Shown here piece by piece: positions 1-8,732 of a DNA stretch of 64,000 nucleotides. A program made the position numbers and the translations under genes. The DNA lies in NCBI RefSeq assembly GCF_902833225.1, contig NZ_CADFEI010000021.1, forward strand, positions 1-64,000, in the 5' to 3' direction. Below the pieces are notes generated by a model that saw only the letters and a program-made list of their open reading frames with translations, had not been told where the DNA came from and ran no database searches. The stretch is from Burkholderia sp. BCC1644 (GTDB taxonomy: Bacteria; Pseudomonadota; Gammaproteobacteria; Burkholderiales; Burkholderiaceae). How positions within the stretch are numbered: the first letter of the stretch is position 1; each line of letters starts with the position of its first letter.

Positions 1-206
1 TTCTTGTCGCCGACCGACTGGTCGTTCACGAGGATCTCGCCCTGCTGAAACGGCTCGAGGCCGTTCACGGTCTTGATCAGCGTCGACTTGCCCGAGCCCG
101 ACGGGCCGCACACGACGACCACTTCACCTTTCTTGACCTCGGTCGTGCAGTCGGTGAGGACCTGAAACTGGCCGTACCACTTCGAAACGTTCTTGATGGA
201 AATCAT
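1..206 (-). CDS. gltL: Glutamate/aspartate ABC transporter ATP-binding protein GltL (N-terminal part)
   Basis: Only the first 68 or so codons are inside the window; the gene runs off the left edge. The N-terminus reads MISIKNVSKWYGQFQVL and is followed by a Walker A motif GPSGSGKST at about residues 35-43, typical of polar amino-acid ABC importer ATPases of the GltL/GlnQ group. It energises the GltJ-GltK channel on the cytoplasmic face of the inner membrane. Its ATG overlaps the gltK stop (ATGA), so the two are translationally coupled. The assignment to glutamate/aspartate rests on the adjoining gltK, gltJ and gltI genes. Confidence 0.93.
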   Translation of the reverse strand, partial: MISIKNVSKWYGQFQVLTDCTTEVKKGEVVVVCGPSGSGKSTLIKTVNGLEPFQQGEILVNDQSVGDK

Positions 207-880
207 CTTGTGACCTTTTTCTGAAGACCCTTGACGAGAGCAGACGCCAACGTGCAAATCACGAAATAGCATGCGCCGGCGAACAGGACCATCTCGACGG
301 TCGTGCCGTCGCGATCGCCGATGTTGGCCGCCGTGCGGAAGAAGTCCGCGAGACTGATCACGTACACGAGCGAGGTATCCTGGAACAGGACGATCGCCTG
401 CGTGAGCAGCAGCGGCACCATCGCGCGAAACGCCTGCGGCAGGATCACGAGGCGCATCGCCTGCGCGTAGTTCATGCCGAGCGCGAACGCGGCGTTCACC
501 TGCCCGCGCGGCACCGCCTGGATGCCGGCGCGGATGATCTCGGAATAATACGCGGCTTCGAACAGCGAGAACGCGACCATCGCCGACGCGAGGCGGATGT
601 CGATCGTCGGCGACAGCCCGAGCACGCCCTGCAGCAGCTGCGGCACGATCAGGAAGAACCACAGCAGCACCATCACGAGCGGGATCGAGCGGAACACCGT
701 CACGTAGCCCTGCGCGAACCACGCGAGCGGCTTGACGCCCGACAGCCGCATCAGCGCCAGCAGCGTGCCCCAGACGATCCCGACCACGATCGCGATCAGC
801 GTGATCTGGAACGTGACGACCGCCCCCGTCCACAGCGTCGGCAGCGCGCCGGGAATACTACTCCAGTCGAACTGATGCAT
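203..880 (-). CDS. gltK: Glutamate/aspartate ABC transporter permease GltK
   Basis: A 225-residue inner-membrane permease of the HisM/GltK family with several hydrophobic segments. A long stretch around residues 110-160 carries the EAA-loop signature (E..R.GI....GQ..AA.ALG) that contacts the ATPase. With GltJ it forms the transmembrane channel for glutamate/aspartate. The chosen ATG at 880 shares its A with the gltJ stop (TGATG) and has GGAGG six bases upstream; a GTG one codon earlier is also possible. It lies third in the minus-strand order gltI-gltJ-gltK-gltL. Confidence 0.95.
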   Translation of the reverse strand: MHQFDWSSIPGALPTLWTGAVVTFQITLIAIVVGIVWGTLLALMRLSGVKPLAWFAQGYVTVFRSIPLVMVLLWFFLIVPQLLQGVLGLSPTIDIRLASAMVAFSLFEAAYYSEIIRAGIQAVPRGQVNAAFALGMNYAQAMRLVILPQAFRAMVPLLLTQAIVLFQDTSLVYVISLADFFRTAANIGDRDGTTVEMVLFAGACYFVICTLASALVKGLQKKVTR

Positions 881-1620
881 CACTTGCCTCCGATATAGCC
901 GGGCAGCCGCGTACGGCCTTCGATCCAGCGCATGAACGACATCACGACAAGGTTGATGATCACGTACGCGAGCGTGACCGCGATGAACGACTCATACGTC
1001 TGCGCGGTGTAGTCGACAAGCTGGCGCGCCTGCGCGGACAGGTCGAGCAGGCCGATCGTCGACGCGACGGCGGAGTTCTTGAAGATGTTCAGGAATTCCG
1101 ACGTGAGCGGCGGCACGATGATCCGGTACGCAACGGGCAGCAGCACGTAGCGGTACGTCTGCCATTGCGTGAAGCCCATCGCGAGACCGGCCGCGCGCTG
1201 GCCCTTCGGCAGCGCGTTGATCCCCGAGCGCACCTGTTCGCACACGCGCGCGCCCGTGAACAGGCCGAGACAGATGATCGACGCGGTAAAGAACTGCGTG
1301 GTGGGCGGCAACTGCTTGATCCAGGTGCCGATCGATGCGGGCAGCAGCTCGGGTATCACGAGATACCAGACGAAGAACTGCACGATCAGCGGAATGTTCC
1401 GGAAGATCGACACGTACAGGGTGCCGAGCGCGGACAGCCATTTGTTCGGCACGGTTCGCAGCACGCCGAACAGCGATCCGACGATCAGCGCGATGACCCA
1501 GGCGACGAGCGACACTTCGATCGTCACCCAGAAACCGGACATCAGCCATCCGAAATAAGTCGTCGGCTCGCCGGTCGACACGGGGCTCAGGAAGATGCCC
1601 CAGTTCCAGTGGTAAGACAT
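880..1620 (-). CDS. gltJ: Glutamate/aspartate ABC transporter permease GltJ
   Basis: A 246-residue polytopic permease, the partner of GltK. It begins MSYHWNWGIFL, a typical GltJ start, and carries the ABC-permease loop (R.GI.ALPKGQ..AG.AMG) at about residues 135-150. The ATG at 1620 is preferred over an in-frame TTG two codons upstream because GGAG lies eight bases before it. The gene follows gltI after about 85 bases containing a strong hairpin with a T-run, so permease expression is probably lower than that of the binding protein. Confidence 0.95.
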   Translation of the reverse strand: MSYHWNWGIFLSPVSTGEPTTYFGWLMSGFWVTIEVSLVAWVIALIVGSLFGVLRTVPNKWLSALGTLYVSIFRNIPLIVQFFVWYLVIPELLPASIGTWIKQLPPTTQFFTASIICLGLFTGARVCEQVRSGINALPKGQRAAGLAMGFTQWQTYRYVLLPVAYRIIVPPLTSEFLNIFKNSAVASTIGLLDLSAQARQLVDYTAQTYESFIAVTLAYVIINLVVMSFMRWIEGRTRLPGYIGGK

Positions 1621-1630
1621 GGGCAAGACT

Positions 1631-1671
1631 CCAGCAAAAAGAGACGGAAGAGGCGTGGCCTCTTCCGTCTC
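1631..1671 (-). terminator. Intergenic terminator/attenuator between gltI and gltJ
   Basis: A perfect 14-bp stem (1641-1654 paired with 1658-1671) with a 3-base loop is followed on the minus strand by TTTTTG. This is the form of an intrinsic terminator, yet it sits inside the gltI-gltJ-gltK-gltL operon. It probably acts as a partial terminator or 3'-end stabiliser for the abundant gltI mRNA. Confidence 0.75.
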
Positions 1672-1704
1672 ATTAGCGTCATTTCTGCATCAACGGCCGT
1701 GTGG

Positions 1705-2598
1705 TCAGTCGAGCGCCTTGTCGTTCGGGTTCGCGTACAGCTTCTTCATCGAATCGGACAGCGGGAAGTTCAGGTTCAGCCCCTTCGGCGGAATCGGGTT
1801 CTCGAACCACTTCGCGTAGATCTTCGCGGCTTCGCCCGACTTCTCGACTTGCGAGACCGCGTCGTCGACGACCTTCTTGAAGTCGGCGTCGCCCTTGCGC
1901 ATCATGCAGCCGTAGGCTTCTTCCGATTGCGGCGTGCCGACGATCACCCACTCGCCCGGCTGCTTCGCCTTCGCGCGCTCGCCCGCGAGCAGCGCGTCAT
2001 CCATCATGAACGCGACCGCGCGGCCCGATTCCAGCGTGTTGAAGGAATCGCCGTGATCCTTCGCGCTGATGATGTTCATGCCCAGTTGCTTCTCGTTGTT
2101 CATCTTGCGCAGCAGGCGCTCCGACGTCGTGCCGGCGGTCGTCACGACCGTCTTGCCCTTCAGGTCGGCGAAATCCTTGACGCCCGAATCCTTCTTCGTC
2201 ATCAGGCGCGTGCCGATCACGAAGATCGTGTCGGAGAACGCAGCCTGCTGCTGGCGCTCGGCGTTGTTGGTCGTCGAGCCGCACTCGATGTCGACCGTGC
2301 CGTTCTGCACCAGCGGGATGCGGTTCTGCGACGTGACGGGGATGTTCTTCACCTGCAGGTTCGGCAGGTTCAGCTTCTTCTTCACCGCGTCGACCACCTT
2401 CAGCTGGAATTCGCGCGAATAGCCGACCACCTGCTGGTTCTGGTCGTAGTAGGAGAACGGAATCGACGATTCGCGGTGGCCCAGCGCGATCACGCCCGTG
2501 TCCTTGATCTTCTTCAGCGTGCCCGTCTCCTGAGCATGCGCGCCGCTTGCGAACGCGCAGAGCGCCGCGGCCATCAGGACTGCCTTGTGGTATTTCAT
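1705..2598 (-). CDS. gltI: Glutamate/aspartate-binding periplasmic protein GltI
   Basis: A solute-binding protein of family 3 (SBP_bac_3), 297 residues. An N-terminal signal peptide (MKYHKAVLMAAALCAFASG, cleavage after AHA at about residue 22) precedes a mature part containing the family motif GYSREFQLKVVDAVKKKL. It captures glutamate/aspartate in the periplasm for GltJKL. The start at 2598 was chosen because AAGGAG lies nine bases upstream and it opens directly onto the signal peptide; an in-frame ATG at 2607 lies too close to the same ribosome site. The gene is first in the operon and adjoins glutamate dehydrogenase. Confidence 0.95.
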   Translation of the reverse strand: MKYHKAVLMAAALCAFASGAHAQETGTLKKIKDTGVIALGHRESSIPFSYYDQNQQVVGYSREFQLKVVDAVKKKLNLPNLQVKNIPVTSQNRIPLVQNGTVDIECGSTTNNAERQQQAAFSDTIFVIGTRLMTKKDSGVKDFADLKGKTVVTTAGTTSERLLRKMNNEKQLGMNIISAKDHGDSFNTLESGRAVAFMMDDALLAGERAKAKQPGEWVIVGTPQSEEAYGCMMRKGDADFKKVVDDAVSQVEKSGEAAKIYAKWFENPIPPKGLNLNFPLSDSMKKLYANPNDKALD

Positions 2599-2731
2599 TT
2601 TGGTCATCTCCTTGGCTAAAACCCGCGCCAGTGTATCAAAGTAATATTTTTGAAAGTACTGGTTATTTACCGCACTACGAATCGCCCTGTACGACGCCTT
2701 CCTCCCGGCTTCGGGCACCCCGAATGCGCGC

Positions 2732-2761
2732 GCGGGCGATGCCGGATCCGGCACCGCCCGC
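2732..2761 (-). terminator. Possible terminator hairpin after gdhA
   Basis: A 14-bp imperfect stem (2732-2745 with 2748-2761) lies in the 219-bp gap between gdhA and gltI on the same strand. There is no clear T-run after it, so it may be a Rho-assisted 3' end of the gdhA transcript rather than a strong intrinsic terminator. The gap nearer gltI (2610-2660) is A/T-rich and should hold the gltI promoter, but no clear -35/-10 pair could be chosen. Confidence 0.35.
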
Positions 2762-2817
2762 GAGGGTTCATTTCCGCAATCGGATGGATTGCGTCATGAA
2801 TTGATCATAGTCAACGA

Positions 2818-4104
2818 TCAGGGGTAGAGGCCACGCATTTCGCGCGCCATCAGGATGCGCTTGCACGCGACGATGAACGCCGCCGTACGCACCGTCACCT
2901 TGTGCTCTTCCGCGACCGCCCACACGCCGGCGAACGCTTCGCGCATCACGCGCTCGAGACGGTGGTTGATCTCGTCTTCCGTCCAGAAGAAGCTCGAGAA
3001 ATCCTGCACCCACTCGAAGTACGACACGGTCACGCCACCCGCGTTCGCGATCACGTCGGGGATCACGAGCACGCCGTTTGCGCTCAGGATGTCGTCCGCT
3101 GCCGTCGTCGTCGGGCCGTTCGCGCCTTCGACGATGATCTTCGTGCGGATCTTCGCTGCATTCTTCTCGGTGATCTGGTTTTCCAGTGCCGCCGGGATCA
3201 GGATGTCCGTCTCGACCGTCCAGAACTCGTCGTTCGGCATCGGTTCCGAGCCTTCGAAGCCCGCGACGCCGCCCGTGCGTGCGACGTGGTCGAGCAGCTT
3301 GTTCGAATCGAGGCCGGCCGGCTGGTAGATCGTGCCCGTGTGATCCTGCACCGCGATCACCTTCGCGCCCGCTTCCTGGAACAGCTTCGCCGCGATGCCG
3401 CCGACGTTGCCGAAGCCCTGCACCGCGATGCGCGCGCCGGCGATTTCGAGGCCCTTCTTCTTCGCCGCTTCCGAACCGACGACGAACACGCCGCGGCCCG
3501 TTGCTTCCTTGCGGCCGAGCGAACCGCCGAGCGCGATCGGCTTGCCGGTCACGACGCCGGTCGACGTCTGGCCCTGGTTCATCGAGTAGGTGTCCATCAT
3601 CCACGCCATCACCTGTTCGTTGGTGTTGACGTCCGGCGCCGGAATGTCGGTGTTCGGGCCGATGATGATGCCGATTTCGCTGGTGTAGCGGCGCGTCACG
3701 CGCTCGAGCTCACCACGCGACAGCTTGCGCGGGTCGACGCGGATACCGCCCTTCGCGCCGCCGTACGGCACGTTCACGGCCGCGTTCTTGACCGACATCC
3801 ATGCGGACAGCGCCATCACTTCCGACAGCGTCACGTCCTGGTGGTAGCGCACGCCGCCCTTGCCCGGGCCGCGCGACACGTTGTGCTGCACGCGATAGCC
3901 TTCGAAGTGCGCGACGGTGCCGTTGTCGAGCTCGATGGGGCAGTCGACGATCAGGATGCGCTTCGGACGCTTCAGCGTCTCGAGCCAGCGCGACAGCGAG
4001 CCGAGGTACGGCGCGACGCGATCGACTTGCTGAAGGTAGTTGCCCCACGGGCCGAGATCGTCGGCGTGCAGGTAGGACGGGATGGACTGCAATTGCGAAG
4101 ACAT
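2818..4104 (-). CDS. gdhA: Glutamate dehydrogenase
   Basis: A 428-residue hexameric-type glutamate dehydrogenase that interconverts glutamate and 2-oxoglutarate plus ammonium in the cytoplasm. The catalytic-lysine motif PYGGAKGGI is at about residues 105-113, and the dinucleotide-binding motif GFGNVGG is at about 230. Length and sequence match the roughly 430-residue NAD(P)-linked enzymes. The start at 4104 (MSSQLQ) has GGAG just upstream; an ATG six codons earlier would bury this site. The neighbouring glutamate/aspartate importer suggests use of imported glutamate as carbon and nitrogen source. Confidence 0.95.
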   Translation of the reverse strand: MSSQLQSIPSYLHADDLGPWGNYLQQVDRVAPYLGSLSRWLETLKRPKRILIVDCPIELDNGTVAHFEGYRVQHNVSRGPGKGGVRYHQDVTLSEVMALSAWMSVKNAAVNVPYGGAKGGIRVDPRKLSRGELERVTRRYTSEIGIIIGPNTDIPAPDVNTNEQVMAWMMDTYSMNQGQTSTGVVTGKPIALGGSLGRKEATGRGVFVVGSEAAKKKGLEIAGARIAVQGFGNVGGIAAKLFQEAGAKVIAVQDHTGTIYQPAGLDSNKLLDHVARTGGVAGFEGSEPMPNDEFWTVETDILIPAALENQITEKNAAKIRTKIIVEGANGPTTTAADDILSANGVLVIPDVIANAGGVTVSYFEWVQDFSSFFWTEDEINHRLERVMREAFAGVWAVAEEHKVTVRTAAFIVACKRILMAREMRGLYP

Positions 4105-4369
4105 GGATGCTCCAACGGTCAACAGGTGCGCACATTGTCGAAAAACCCGTTTTTTTTATCCAATGCCGTTTGCTTATTCGATTATGCGTTTCTTGCATGA
4201 TCGCGATTTTTCGCAAATCTGCGGTCGATTTGCGCAAGAACGCCCGCGATCGGCCGTGCATCGCGTTGGTGAAAAATCGCATGGAATGCACGCGGGCCGG
4301 CCGCCGGACAGCCGTCCGACAGGCGGCGCAAGCGTGGCGTCAGCCAGCCGCGCCCGAGCGGCTGCGGAA

Positions 4370-4391
4370 AATTAACCGCCGGCGGTTAATT
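4370..4391. promoter_or_regulatory. Perfect 22-bp palindrome at the 3' end of the HypT-like lysR gene
   Basis: The core attaaccgccggcggttaat (4371-4390), plus one more base pair on each side, is a perfect inverted repeat. It contains the stop codon of the adjacent lysR gene. There is no T-run, so it is not a classical terminator. It could be an operator acting on gdhA (starting about 265 bases away) or a 3' mRNA hairpin. Confidence 0.5.
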
Positions 4392-5339
4392 CGTGGTGTC
4401 GCGCAGCTCGTCGCGCACGACGTCCCACAGCGCGCGCACGAGCTTCTGGCGCGGATCGTCGCCCTGCAGCGCGAGCTTGTCGCAGTACAGCCGGATTTCC
4501 ATCGTCAGCGTGAACGGATGCACGCCGCCGCGCGCCGACCGATCGAGCCGGATCAGGCGCCCGCCCGCAACCGCATCCTCGACCGCGCTGTGCGGCAGGA
4601 ACGCGACGCCGTGGCCCGCGAGCGCCATCGCCTTCAGCCCTTCGGCCATGTCGGTTTCGTAGACGCGATCGAGGAACAGCCGCGTCGGCGCGTTCGCGAC
4701 GATGACTTCGGTCATCCGGCCGAGATACGCGTTCGGCGTATACGACAGGTACGGCACGCGCGCGTCGGCCGCGCCCGGCAACGTGTAGCGCGGCCGGCCC
4801 GCGCGGCCGGGCGCCGAGAACGGGCTGATCGGCTCGCTGCCGAGGATCAGCATGTCGTAGCGCGCCGGGTCGAGCGCGACCGGATGACTCGGGTGGTGGT
4901 AGCCCATCACGAGATCGCAGCCGCCCTCGACGAGCGACAGCACCGCGTCGTGCACGTTCAGCGCGCGCAGCCGCGTGTGGACCTGGCCCATCTTCGCCTC
5001 GATCCGCTGCAGCCAGCGCGGGAAATACGTGAGCGACAGCGTGTGCGGCACCGCGAACTCGATCGTCGGCACCGGTGCGCCGACGTGGCCGCGCAGCAGC
5101 GTGCGCGCCTCGTGCGCCTGCGACAGCATCGTCAGCGCCTGCTCGTAGAAGATCTGGCCGGCCTGCGTGAGCCGCGTCGGATAGACCGAACGATCGATCA
5201 GTTCGGTCGCGAGCCATGCCTCCAGTGCCTGGATCCGCCGCGAGAACGCCGGTTGCGATACATGCCGCAGTTCCGCGGACCGGCTAAAGCTGCGCGTTTC
5301 CGCGAGCGAGACGAAGTCTTCGAGCCATTTCAGTTCCAT
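4386..5339 (-). CDS. LysR-family transcriptional regulator, HypT/YjiE-like
   Basis: A 317-residue LysR-type regulator. The N-terminal winged helix-turn-helix starts MELKWLEDF and contains the recognition stretch HVSQPAFSRRIQALE at about residues 25-39. The effector domain has the segments YTPNAYLGRM and LAGHGVAFLP, which resemble E. coli HypT (YjiE), a hypochlorite-responsive regulator; whether the oxidant-sensing role is conserved cannot be told from sequence alone. Its targets are unknown. It lies upstream of gdhA on the same strand and is divergent from purB. An upstream in-frame extension is Pro/Arg-rich and not LysR-like, so the start is placed at 5339. Confidence 0.85.
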   Translation of the reverse strand: MELKWLEDFVSLAETRSFSRSAELRHVSQPAFSRRIQALEAWLATELIDRSVYPTRLTQAGQIFYEQALTMLSQAHEARTLLRGHVGAPVPTIEFAVPHTLSLTYFPRWLQRIEAKMGQVHTRLRALNVHDAVLSLVEGGCDLVMGYHHPSHPVALDPARYDMLILGSEPISPFSAPGRAGRPRYTLPGAADARVPYLSYTPNAYLGRMTEVIVANAPTRLFLDRVYETDMAEGLKAMALAGHGVAFLPHSAVEDAVAGGRLIRLDRSARGGVHPFTLTMEIRLYCDKLALQGDDPRQKLVRALWDVVRDELRDTTN

Positions 5340-5569
5340 GCAGGCGGGCGCGGCGGGCGGCGGTCGGGAAGAAGCCTGCATTCTACCGGCGGGCGGGCCC
5401 GGCCGGCGGCGTCGCGCACGGCCCGGCAAGCCCGCTGCGAACCCGCGCCGGCGTGGCGTGGGCACGCGACGGCCGCCGCCGGCCTCCCGTACCCGGGATC
5501 GTCGCGCGCCAATGGTAAAATGCCGGATTCTCCTCCCCCGCTCGACCCGGCCCCAAGGCCCGCCCGATC

Positions 5570-6958
5570 ATGTCCGACACTCGTCCCGATACGCTTTTCG
5601 CCCTCACCGCGCTCTCGCCCATCGACGGCCGCTACGCCAGCAAGACCGAAGCGCTGCGCGACTGGCTCTCCGAAGCCGCCTTCATGCGCCACCGCGTCAC
5701 CGTCGAGGTGCACTGGCTGATCGCGCTGTCGCGCGCCGGCTTCGCGGAAGTCCCGCGCTTCTCCGATGCGTCCGAGCAGTTCCTGCTGCAGCTCGCCGAG
5801 CGCTTCACCGCGCACGACGCCGCCCGCATCAAGGAAATCGAGCGCGTGACGAACCATGACGTGAAGGCCGTCGAATACTGGCTGAAGGAATCGGTGAAGG
5901 GCCAGGCCGAACTCGAGAAGGCCAGCGAATTCATCCACTTCGCGTGCACGTCCGAGGACATCAACAACACGTCGCACGGGATGATGCTCGCCGGCGCGCG
6001 CGAACACGTGATCCTGCCGGCGCTGCGCACCGTCTACCAGCGCCTCGTCGCACTCGCGCACGCGCACGCCGAGCAGCCGATGCTGTCGCGCACGCACGGC
6101 CAGCCGGCCAGCCCGACGACGCTCGGCAAGGAACTCGCGAACGTCGCCGCGCGCCTCGCCCGTGCGATCACCCGCATCGAGAAGGTCGAGATCCTCGGCA
6201 AGATGAACGGCGCGGTCGGCAACTTCAACGCGCACCTGTCCGCGTATCCGGAATTCGACTGGGAAGCGTTCTCGCGCGACGTGATCGAAACCCGCCTGAA
6301 GCTCACGTTCAACCCGTACACGATCCAGATCGAGCCGCACGACTACATGGCCGAGCTGTTCGACGCCGTGGCGCGCGCGAACACGATCCTGCTCGATCTC
6401 GACCGCGACGTGTGGGGCTACATCTCGGTCGGCTACTTCAAGCAGAAGACGAAGGCCGGCGAAATCGGCTCGTCGACGATGCCGCATAAGGTCAACCCGA
6501 TCGACTTCGAGAACTCGGAAGGCAACCTCGGCCTCGCGAACGCGACGCTGCGCCACCTCGCCGACAAGCTGCCGGTGTCGCGCTGGCAGCGCGACCTGAC
6601 CGACTCGACCGTGCTGCGCAACATGGGCGTCGCGCTCGGCTACTCGCTGCTCGCGTACGACTCGCTGATCCGCGGTCTCGACAAGCTCGAAGTGAACCCG
6701 CAGCGACTGAACGAAGATCTCGACAACTGCTGGGAAGTGCTGGCCGAGCCGGTGCAGACGGTGATGCGCCGCTACGGCATCGAGAACCCGTACGAGCAGC
6801 TGAAGGAACTGACGCGCGGCAAGGGCATCACGCGCGAAGCGCTGCAGGAATTCGTCGGCACGCTCGCGATCCCGCAGGACGCGAAGGATCTTCTGCTCGC
6901 GATGACGCCCGCGTCGTACATTGGCAAGGCCGTCGAACTCGCGAAGCGGATCGCGTAA
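5570..6958 (+). CDS. purB: Adenylosuccinate lyase
   Basis: A 462-residue enzyme of the fumarase/aspartase superfamily. It catalyses two fumarate-releasing steps of purine synthesis: SAICAR to AICAR and adenylosuccinate to AMP. The superfamily signature GSSTMPHKVNP is at about residues 302-312, TSEDINNTSHG at about 125-135 and the catalytic-histidine segment SRTHGQPASPTTLGKE at about 170. The length matches the E. coli-type enzyme (about 456). The ATG at 5570 begins the typical N-terminus. The gene appears to be a single transcription unit closed by a strong hairpin. Confidence 0.97.
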   Translation: MSDTRPDTLFALTALSPIDGRYASKTEALRDWLSEAAFMRHRVTVEVHWLIALSRAGFAEVPRFSDASEQFLLQLAERFTAHDAARIKEIERVTNHDVKAVEYWLKESVKGQAELEKASEFIHFACTSEDINNTSHGMMLAGAREHVILPALRTVYQRLVALAHAHAEQPMLSRTHGQPASPTTLGKELANVAARLARAITRIEKVEILGKMNGAVGNFNAHLSAYPEFDWEAFSRDVIETRLKLTFNPYTIQIEPHDYMAELFDAVARANTILLDLDRDVWGYISVGYFKQKTKAGEIGSSTMPHKVNPIDFENSEGNLGLANATLRHLADKLPVSRWQRDLTDSTVLRNMGVALGYSLLAYDSLIRGLDKLEVNPQRLNEDLDNCWEVLAEPVQTVMRRYGIENPYEQLKELTRGKGITREALQEFVGTLAIPQDAKDLLLAMTPASYIGKAVELAKRIA

Positions 6959-6977
6959 GCACCGCCGTCGCCGGACG

Positions 6978-7016
6978 AAAAAAAGCCCGATGCGAGCAAT
7001 CGCATCGGGCTTTTTC
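6978..7016. terminator. Bidirectional terminator between purB and the FAD oxidoreductase gene
   Basis: An 11-bp stem (6984-6994 with 7001-7011) with a 6-base loop is flanked by an A-run on the left and a T-run on the right. It can therefore terminate the convergent transcripts of purB (+) and the oxidoreductase (-). Confidence 0.88.
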
Positions 7017-7034
7017 GTTGGCGGCCGCAGCCGG

Positions 7035-8456
7035 TCAGAACGAAATCATCCGTCCCGGGTTGAGTGCGCTCATCACGCTCATCGCGGCCTTCGCGGCCGG
7101 AATCGCGATCGGCGACAACTGCCGGCCGAGCGGAATCGCACGGTGATCGATGCCCGTGAGCATCGAGAAATCGTCGTTGCGGCCGACGAAATCGTCGCAG
7201 ATCGCCTTGCCGATCCGCACCGTCTGCGCGACGCCGTGGCCGCTCCAGCCCTGCACCATGTACATCGGCACGCGGCCGTCGGTCTTGCGGCTGTCGGTGG
7301 CGCCGTTCAGCGTGAAATCGCTGACGCCGCTCCAGCAGTAGTCGAGCGCGAAGCTGCCGTCGGCCTGCGGAAACACCGTGTTCAGGCGCGTCAGCAGATA
7401 CGCGTTGACGTCGGGCTGCGCCCAGCAGGTGCCGGTGCCCTGCCCGCCGAACAGCAGGCGGTTGCCGCGCACCGGCCGGTAGTAGTCGATCTGGAACTGC
7501 GTGTCGTACACGGGCATGCCGGCCGGCATCAGCGTCGTGACTTCGACGTCGAGCGGCGCCGTCACGCTCACGTACGTGAAGAACGGCACCGTGGTCGCCG
7601 CGCCGTCGTCGAGCAGCCGGAACGTCGTGTTGTGCAGCGCGAGCACGACCCCCTTGCGTGCGGTGATCGTGCCGCCCGGCGTCGTCGCGACGACGCCCGC
7701 GGACGTCTCGTCGAGCTCGAGCACCTCGGTGCCCTCGAACAGCGCGCCGCCGTTCAAACGGAAGCCGTGCACGAGGCCGCGCACCAGCGCGAGCGGATGG
7801 ATCTGCCCGCCGATCGCATCGATCGCCGCGCCGTGGTACAGCCCCGAGCGCACGTATTCGTCATGCAACTGATGGCGGCCGACGAGCGTCACGCCCGCGT
7901 CGCCGAGATGGCGGCGCGCATCCGCGCCGTCGAGCAACGCGCTCATGTGACCGGGGTGAACGGCCGCCGTGACGTGGCCGCGCTTGCGGTCGAGATCGAG
8001 CGCGTAACGCGCGCCGATCGCGTCGATCAGGTCCATCGATTCGGTCGATGCGAAGCGCCACAGCCGCTTCGCGTCGTCATGCGACAGGTGGTCGATCATG
8101 TCGGCGGCTTCCCAGCGCGCGAGGCCGGGCGTCAGTTGCCCGCCGTTGCGGCCGGACGCGGCCGAGCCGACGTGATGCTTGTCGACAAGGATCGTGTCGA
8201 CGCCCGCTTCCGCGAGATGCAGCGCGGCCGATGCGCCGAGCAGCCCCGAGCCGATCACGAGCACGTCACACACGGCGTCGTGCGCGAGCGGCGCGCCGTT
8301 CGCATGCGGGGACAGCGACGCTTCGTACCAGTTGGCCGGGCGCTCGCCGTCGTAGCGGGACGGATCGCACCAGTTCCAGTTGTCTTTTTCGATGTTCAGT
8401 TGCGTTTGTTCGAAACGCGATTCGCCCTGGATCAGGGGTTGATTGTTGAAAGTCAT
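7035..8456 (-). CDS. FAD-dependent amine oxidoreductase (PuuB/gamma-glutamylputrescine oxidase-like)
   Basis: A 473-residue flavoprotein of the DAO family. A Rossmann FAD-binding motif VLVIGSGLLGASAALHLAEA lies at about residues 65-84, followed by SGRNGGQLTPG, the region contacting the flavin in PuuB-type enzymes. The N-terminal 55 residues with WYEASL resemble gamma-glutamylputrescine oxidases. The probable reaction is oxidative deamination of an amine or amino-acid derivative; the exact substrate is not determinable. The gene is monocistronic and divergent from a tetR gene whose probable operators overlap its promoter. The start at 8456 is the first codon with family similarity. Confidence 0.82.
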   Translation of the reverse strand: MTFNNQPLIQGESRFEQTQLNIEKDNWNWCDPSRYDGERPANWYEASLSPHANGAPLAHDAVCDVLVIGSGLLGASAALHLAEAGVDTILVDKHHVGSAASGRNGGQLTPGLARWEAADMIDHLSHDDAKRLWRFASTESMDLIDAIGARYALDLDRKRGHVTAAVHPGHMSALLDGADARRHLGDAGVTLVGRHQLHDEYVRSGLYHGAAIDAIGGQIHPLALVRGLVHGFRLNGGALFEGTEVLELDETSAGVVATTPGGTITARKGVVLALHNTTFRLLDDGAATTVPFFTYVSVTAPLDVEVTTLMPAGMPVYDTQFQIDYYRPVRGNRLLFGGQGTGTCWAQPDVNAYLLTRLNTVFPQADGSFALDYCWSGVSDFTLNGATDSRKTDGRVPMYMVQGWSGHGVAQTVRIGKAICDDFVGRNDDFSMLTGIDHRAIPLGRQLSPIAIPAAKAAMSVMSALNPGRMISF

Positions 8457-8644
8457 GATTGCACTTGCATGGTCTTGGGCCGCCTGTCGAAGAGCCTTCT
8501 GGCTTCGCGGGTGGGGCAGCCGGTTCCACATGGGTGTCAACGAGAAAAGGGGCGCGATGGCCCGTGTTGACGGCGGGCACGCTCGTGCCGCCTGAATCCC
8601 GGACTGTGCGAAAGCACGTATTGAAAGGTGCCGGGACACCCAAT

Positions 8645-8678
8645 TTCTACACCGCAGAAATAATTCTACAGTGTAGAA
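8645..8678. promoter_or_regulatory. Two tandem TetR-type operators in the oxidoreductase/tetR intergenic region
   Basis: Two copies of a 15-bp palindrome, ttctacaccgcagaa (8645-8659) and ttctacagtgtagaa (8664-8678), lie 19 bp centre to centre in the 276-bp divergent gap. The second is perfect except for its central base. On the minus strand a TTGACG (8693-8688) with a TGTAGA 17 bp further on gives a plausible promoter for the oxidoreductase whose -10 lies inside the second operator. This fits repression by the adjacent TetR protein, which is an inference. Confidence 0.72.
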
Positions 8679-8732
8679 TAAGCTTTCGTCAAGTTTACTG
8701 CCGGTACCGCGCCGGCACGCCAGCCTGTATCG

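Noticed and set aside
2608..2660. Sigma-54 promoter (TGGC...GC) upstream of gltI
   Set aside because: The -24/-12 elements are one base out of register and the TTGC element is missing.
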